Shown: piece after piece, positions 7,194-9,676 of the stretch | How the letters are laid out: each line of letters opens with the position of its first letter | Position numbering within the stretch: the stretch's first letter is position 1 | DNA from: an uncultured bacterium | Lineage (GTDB): Bacteria > Actinomycetota > Coriobacteriia > Coriobacteriales > Atopobiaceae | DNA length: 9,676 nt | Direction of reading: 5' to 3' | NCBI GenBank assembly: GCA_905214175.1 | Contig: CAJMLD010000046.1 | Location: 1-9,676, forward strand | Program-made: the position numbers and the translations under genes | The notes under the pieces: generated by a model | What the model was told of the DNA's origin: nothing | The model's input: only the letters and a program-made list of their open reading frames with translations | Databases searched by the model: none

Positions 7194-8534
7194 CTAGGCG
7201 TTCTCGGTCTTGTAGTTCTGAGCCCAGCCGTCGACGAATGCGGTCTTGAAGGTATCCCAGTTGGCGTCGGACTGATCCGCCGTGTAGGCGTTGAGCGCGG
7301 ACACCAGGCCCTTGCGGTACTGGTCAACGTTGGGCTGATAGTTGGTAGCCCAGTCCATGGTGTAGTTGCCAGCCTTGGAGAGCTCCTCGGCCTTGTTGAG
7401 GTAGCCGTTGTCACCCTTGGCAGCGTCGGTGTAGGGAAGGACGCCAAGCTGAGCGACCATTTCCTTGGAGGCCTCGGGGTCGGTGACGAGCCAGAGCCAG
7501 AAGTCCATGGTGGCCTTCTTGTCCTCATCGGAGGCAGCGTCGTTGATGGCGAGGCGGTTCTCGGTACCGCTGTTGAGACCGGCCTTCTCCTCGCCGGACA
7601 CGCCGCAGTAGTACGGAATCATCGTGGTGTTCTTCTGGGCAGCCGCGATGGTGGCGTAGTCCCAGGAGCCGGTGAAGAAGAATGCGGCCTTGCCGGAGGT
7701 GAACTCGGTCGCAGGATCGTGGCCGCCGGTGGAGAGGGTCGTGGGATCCTCGGCGGAGTTGTTGATGGCCAGGTCGAAGATCTTCTTGTAGTTGGGGAGG
7801 TAGGTGCCCTTGATGGTGGCGGGAGTGGCGTCCCAGCCGCCGTCGTCCTTCTCCTCGTAGTAGTACTCGAGGTTGGCAAGGTGACCAGTCACGCGCCAGG
7901 ACGAGGAGTCGTCGAGGTCGGTGGCAGCGAAGGCGTCAAAGCCGAGAGTAGCAGCGTTCTTGTGGATGTCCTCGACGACGGTCTTCAGGGAGTCGAAGTC
8001 CTTGATGTCATCAACGCTGTGGCCGGCCTTCTCAACCAGGTCTGCGTTCACGACGATGCCATAGGTCTCATAGCAGAGGCCGGCGCAGACCAGACGACCA
8101 TCGGAATCCTTGTAGGTGTAATCGGTGGTGGAGAGGGCCTTCTCGATGTCGGTGCCGGAGAGGTCCATGGCGCTGGAGCCCCACTCCTTGACGCCGGCGG
8201 TGGTGCCAATGTTGAAGAGCGTGGGGGCGTCAGTCTTGTCCATCTCGGAGGTCAGGGTCTGCTCGTAGGTGCCGGAAGCGGCAGTCTGAACATTGACCTT
8301 GACGTTGGGGTACTTCTCCATGTAGGTCTTGGCGAGGGCCTGGGCGGTCTCGTCAAGCTCGGGCTTGAAGTTGAGCCAGTAGACGTTGCCGGAACGGTCA
8401 TCAGCGCTGGAGCTGCTGGTGTCAGACGAGCTGGAGCTGTCGCTGCTGGAGCTGCCGCCGCAGCCAGCGAGGCCAAGGACCGCCGCCGACGCCGCACCGA
8501 GCGTGATGAACTGCTTCCTCGAAATGTTCCCCAT
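7194..8534 (-). CDS. Sugar ABC transporter substrate-binding lipoprotein (family 1, MalE-like)
   Basis: Extracytoplasmic solute receptor of the CUT1 importer, anchored by lipid to the outer face of the membrane. The 446-residue protein begins MGNISRKQFITLGAASAAVL and has a lipobox LAGC with the lipidated Cys at 25. A Ser/Asp linker (about 28-46) tethers the mature lobe. SRKQF resembles a twin-arginine signal with the second Arg replaced by Lys, so export could be Tat or Sec. The mature part reads GNVYWLNFKPELDETAQAL and later FTSGKAAFFFTGSWDYATI and LGVLPYTDAA, typical of family 1 binding proteins. An in-frame ATG at 8675 would add 47 residues of non-signal sequence. ATG 8534 is preferred because it carries GGGAGG 7 bases upstream and puts the signal peptide at the N-terminus. 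As first gene it is the most promoter-proximal. Maltodextrin as ligand is inferred from the neighbours only. Confidence 0.93.
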   Translation of the reverse strand: MGNISRKQFITLGAASAAVLGLAGCGGSSSSDSSSSSDTSSSSADDRSGNVYWLNFKPELDETAQALAKTYMEKYPNVKVNVQTAASGTYEQTLTSEMDKTDAPTLFNIGTTAGVKEWGSSAMDLSGTDIEKALSTTDYTYKDSDGRLVCAGLCYETYGIVVNADLVEKAGHSVDDIKDFDSLKTVVEDIHKNAATLGFDAFAATDLDDSSSWRVTGHLANLEYYYEEKDDGGWDATPATIKGTYLPNYKKIFDLAINNSAEDPTTLSTGGHDPATEFTSGKAAFFFTGSWDYATIAAAQKNTTMIPYYCGVSGEEKAGLNSGTENRLAINDAASDEDKKATMDFWLWLVTDPEASKEMVAQLGVLPYTDAAKGDNGYLNKAEELSKAGNYTMDWATNYQPNVDQYRKGLVSALNAYTADQSDANWDTFKTAFVDGWAQNYKTENA

Positions 8535-8560
8535 CGTGATCCTCCCGTTGCTTCCTGCTT

Positions 8561-8581
8561 GAACGACGTATCCCGTCGTTC
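8561..8581 (-). repeat. Perfect inverted repeat in the lipoprotein mRNA leader
   Basis: GAACGACG (8561-8568) and CGTCGTTC (8574-8581) form an 8-bp perfect stem with a 5-base loop, 26 bases upstream of the lipoprotein start codon and just outside its GGGAGG box. It could be a stabilising 5' hairpin or a protein-binding palindrome; the sequence does not decide. Confidence 0.45.
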
Positions 8582-8592
8582 TTGCACCTGTG

Positions 8593-8630
8593 CGGGGCCG
8601 GTGGAAGAGGTTTTCTCGGGCACCGCCCCG
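8593..8630 (-). repeat. Second hairpin in the lipoprotein leader
   Basis: CGGGGCCGGTG (8593-8603) pairs with CACCGCCCCG (8621-8630) over 10 bp with one bulged C, enclosing a 17-base loop. It would form near the very 5' end of the lipoprotein transcript if the start is near 8637. No U-run follows, so termination is not suggested. Confidence 0.4.
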
Positions 8631-8663
8631 TTCCTTGCCTATGACAATAGCGTGATGAGCTTC

Positions 8664-8675
8664 TTGTTCAGACAA
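8664..8675. promoter_or_regulatory. Candidate GntR/TreR-type operator, TTGT-N4-ACAA
   Basis: The plus strand reads TTGTTCAGACAA, a palindrome with 4-base arms that extends to 5 (CTTGT/ACAAG, 8663-8676). The arms are those of the B. subtilis TreR operator as I recall it (TTGTATATACAA). The centre matches the general GntR core GTnTAnAC at five of six fixed positions on either strand. It sits where the -35 region of the lipoprotein promoter would be, a natural place for repression. Assignment to the neighbouring regulator is inferred from family and proximity. Confidence 0.45.
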
Positions 8676-8683
8676 GTTTTGAC

Positions 8684-8713
8684 TGAACGGTATCTAATTT
8701 GTGGTGAACGGTA
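8684..8713. promoter_or_regulatory. Paired 9-bp direct repeats TGAACGGTA with 21-bp period
   Basis: TGAACGGTA occurs at 8684-8692 and 8705-8713. The 21-base period is two helical turns, so both copies face the same side of the DNA. Read toward the transporter operon (minus strand, TACCGTTCA) they lie just upstream of the candidate operator and presumed -35, an activator-type position. The protein involved is unknown. Confidence 0.4.
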
Positions 8714-8735
8714 GGAATGAGTTGTACTCCGCGTA

Positions 8736-8762
8736 TTGTTTGCGCAGGTAGATTGGTATATT
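8736..8762 (+). promoter_or_regulatory. Possible promoter of the regulator gene
   Basis: TATATT (8757-8762) matches a sigma-70 -10 box at five of six positions. The best upstream partner is TTGTTT (8736-8741), but its spacing of 15 is short. Initiation near 8769 would give a leader of about 120 bases before the regulator. This is a weak call. Confidence 0.3.
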
Positions 8763-8772
8763 TGTTAATGTG

Positions 8773-8784
8773 GTTACCGGTTAC
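8773..8784. promoter_or_regulatory. CG-centred imperfect palindrome GTTACCGGTTAC
   Basis: The 12-mer agrees with its reverse complement at 10 of 12 positions (GTnACCGGTnAC). It also contains GGTTAC twice with a 7-base step (8772-8777, 8779-8784). It falls directly after the possible regulator -10 box, so a bound repressor would block the start of that transcript. A symmetric centre with CG is typical of LacI-family operators, so either autoregulation by the GntR protein or control by an unlinked LacI-type protein is possible. Confidence 0.35.
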
Positions 8785-8889
8785 TCGTCCAACTGCCTTT
8801 CAGGAGGCCTAGGATATCTGATACCACCCATGTTCCGCTCACGTCTCGACCCTCTGGGGTTCGGCGTTCCGCAAGCGAGGAGAGACCAC

Positions 8890-9609
8890 ATGCCTAAGGC
8901 AATCTTTGAGGGCATCTACCGCGACCTCAAGGGGAAGATTCAAGAGGGAACCTACTCGTACCAGGAGCTTCTTCCCTCCGAAGGGGAGCTCACGGCCGAG
9001 TATGGATGCTCGCGCAACACGCTGCGCAGGGCGGTCTCTATGCTTGCCGATGACGCCTACGTACAGCCCATGCATGGTCGTGGCGTACGCGTGATATGGC
9101 AGCGTGAGGCGCACAGCGCCCAAGGTTCGCTCGAGGGCGTGGAGTCTTTCGGTGAATATGCGAGAAGAAACGGCTTTGTCCCTGGTACGCAGGTCAAGTC
9201 ATTCGAACATGTGACCTGCGGCGCGGGGTTGGCGCGGCGCACCGGCTTTGCTGAGGGCGTCGAGCTCGTACGCGTGGTGCGCGTTCGCACGCTGGACGAC
9301 GTCGCGCGCCAGATCGACCACGACTACTTCCTTGCCTCGGCGGTTCCGGGACTCACCGCAGAGCAAGCCGAGAAGTCCGTCTACAGCTACCTCGAGAAGA
9401 ACCTGGGCATGCGCATCCTCACGAGCCGGCGCCGCATTACGGTGCAACTTGCGACCGACGAGGACTGCAGCTACATGGACCTCGACCCCTACAACTGCGT
9501 AGCCGTTGTCGAGAGCCAGTCCTACAACTCCGACGGCGTGATGTTCGAGTACACGCAAGTGCGTCACCACCCGGAGCTCTTCTGCTTCACAACCGTGTCA
9601 AGAAGGTAG
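8890..9609 (+). CDS. GntR-family transcriptional regulator, HutC/TreR-like (UTRA domain)
   Basis: DNA-binding sugar-responsive regulator of 239 residues. The N-terminal winged helix-turn-helix spans about 6-70 (IYRDLKGKIQEGTY, then LPSEGELTAEYGCSRNTLRR at 28-47 and wing HGRGVRV). This is the GntR signature pattern LPSE-x-x-L-x-x-x-[YF]-x-x-SR-x-T-[VL]-R. A UTRA effector-binding domain fills about 80-235, ending FEYTQVRHHPELFCF, the usual close of TreR/PhnF-type proteins. ATG 8890 is chosen because GAGGAGAG lies 6-13 bases upstream and MPKAIFEGIYRDL is the normal start. In-frame ATGs at 8770 and 8830 add residues unlike the family. It is divergent from the transporter operon and most likely represses it and itself. 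The closest familiar family is the trehalose repressor TreR, but no trehalose gene is present here. Related UTRA proteins often bind phosphosugars, so the effector may be an intracellular product and not the imported sugar. Confidence 0.9.
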   Translation: MPKAIFEGIYRDLKGKIQEGTYSYQELLPSEGELTAEYGCSRNTLRRAVSMLADDAYVQPMHGRGVRVIWQREAHSAQGSLEGVESFGEYARRNGFVPGTQVKSFEHVTCGAGLARRTGFAEGVELVRVVRVRTLDDVARQIDHDYFLASAVPGLTAEQAEKSVYSYLEKNLGMRILTSRRRITVQLATDEDCSYMDLDPYNCVAVVESQSYNSDGVMFEYTQVRHHPELFCFTTVSRR

Positions 9610-9676
9610 CGGCGCGCACGAATAGTAGGGATAACGAAGTAGCGGGGGTTTAGTACGGAGTTGAGGCGGCAAAGGC
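9610..9676. other. Sequence after the regulator, no feature seen
   Basis: The last 67 bases hold no recognisable gene start, tRNA or U-tailed hairpin. A transcription terminator for the regulator is not visible before the window ends. Confidence 0.5.

Larger units (their letters stand above)
8535..8889. promoter_or_regulatory. Divergent control region between the transporter operon and its regulator
   Basis: These 355 bases hold no credible gene and are visibly more AT-rich in the centre (about 8640-8790) than the flanking genes, as expected for promoters firing both ways. Contents from left to right: lipoprotein leader with two hairpins (8561-8581, 8593-8630), a possible minus-strand -10 TATTGT (8649-8644) without a good -35, a TTGT-N4-ACAA palindrome, paired direct repeats, a possible plus-strand -10 TATATT (8757-8762), a CG-centred palindrome, then about 100 bases of regulator leader. 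The in-frame extensions into this region from either side (to 8675 minus, to 8770 plus) have no signal peptide or helix-turn-helix content and are treated as untranslated. Confidence 0.6.

Noticed and set aside
8401..8460. Repetitive GCTGGAGCT-like tract suggesting a tandem DNA repeat
   Set aside because: It encodes the Ser/Asp linker of the lipoprotein. The repetition is explained by serine codons and has no regular period.
8535..8675. N-terminal extension of the lipoprotein to an ATG at 8675
   Set aside because: The added 47 residues would bury the signal peptide and lipobox inside the protein, and the 8534 ATG has its own GGGAGG box.
8679..8707. TTGACT as a plus-strand -35 box
   Set aside because: No -10-like hexamer lies 16-18 bases downstream (the bases are TGGTGA), and the hexamer overlaps the first direct repeat.
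7170..8714. Plus-strand open frame of 514 codons opposite the binding lipoprotein
   Set aside because: It has low-complexity Gly/Val composition and no ribosome binding site, and it covers a real lipoprotein gene with signal peptide and lipobox. It is a shadow.
8770..8889. Longer start for the regulator at 8770 or 8830
   Set aside because: The added residues do not resemble any GntR N-terminus. ATG 8890 has a good GAGGAG box and the standard family start.
1..9676. Search for CRISPR arrays, tRNA genes, insertion sequences, phage genes or defence systems
   Set aside because: No regularly spaced repeats, cloverleaf-like sequences, transposase or integrase motifs, or recognisable defence proteins were found by eye. 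The window is a metabolic operon.

Overview
The window looks like a high-GC actinobacterial chromosome segment. The style of the genes (short glycogen phosphorylase, Ser-rich lipoprotein with an R-K leader, MsmK-type ATPase) fits Coriobacteriia of the Olsenella/Atopobiaceae kind, but that placement is inference, because there is no rRNA or marker gene to test it. Almost all of the window is one maltodextrin/alpha-glucan uptake and breakdown cluster. It is read right to left on the minus strand, with a divergently transcribed regulator at the right end.

Layout from the regulator outward: a GntR/HutC-type regulator (8890-9609, plus); a 355-base divergent control region (8535-8889) with operator-like palindromes, a 21-bp-period direct repeat and leader hairpins; then on the minus strand a sugar-binding lipoprotein (7194-8534), two CUT1 ABC permeases (6202-7104 and 5336-6202, sharing one base), an MsmK/MalK-type ATPase (3975-5180), 4-alpha-glucanotransferase malQ (2334-3842) and an alpha-glucan phosphorylase (2251 down to the left edge). 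GC-rich stem-loops lie in the three larger gaps of the operon: lipoprotein/permease, permease/ATPase and ATPase/malQ.

Inferred working: the lipoprotein captures an oligosaccharide outside the membrane, the two permeases and the ATPase import it unphosphorylated, MalQ disproportionates short maltodextrins into longer ones, and the phosphorylase releases glucose-1-phosphate from them. The regulator probably controls this operon and itself. Its family resembles TreR, and a TTGT-N4-ACAA palindrome in the control region has the same arms as the Bacillus TreR operator.

The strangest point is the left end. The phosphorylase reads normally up to its conserved Asn-Ile-Ala near the C-terminus (base 56) and then loses the expected SGxFSSDRTI tail. 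The same bases read on the plus strand give a convincing GGDEF-domain fragment (LMFVDIDDFKTICDIH). A roughly 12-base stretch fits both readings. This is a junction between two unrelated genes in opposite orientation: either a real rearrangement or an assembly/amplification chimera. Apart from that junction I see no undescribed system. The rest is a coherent, ordinary carbohydrate locus with some interesting regulatory structure.
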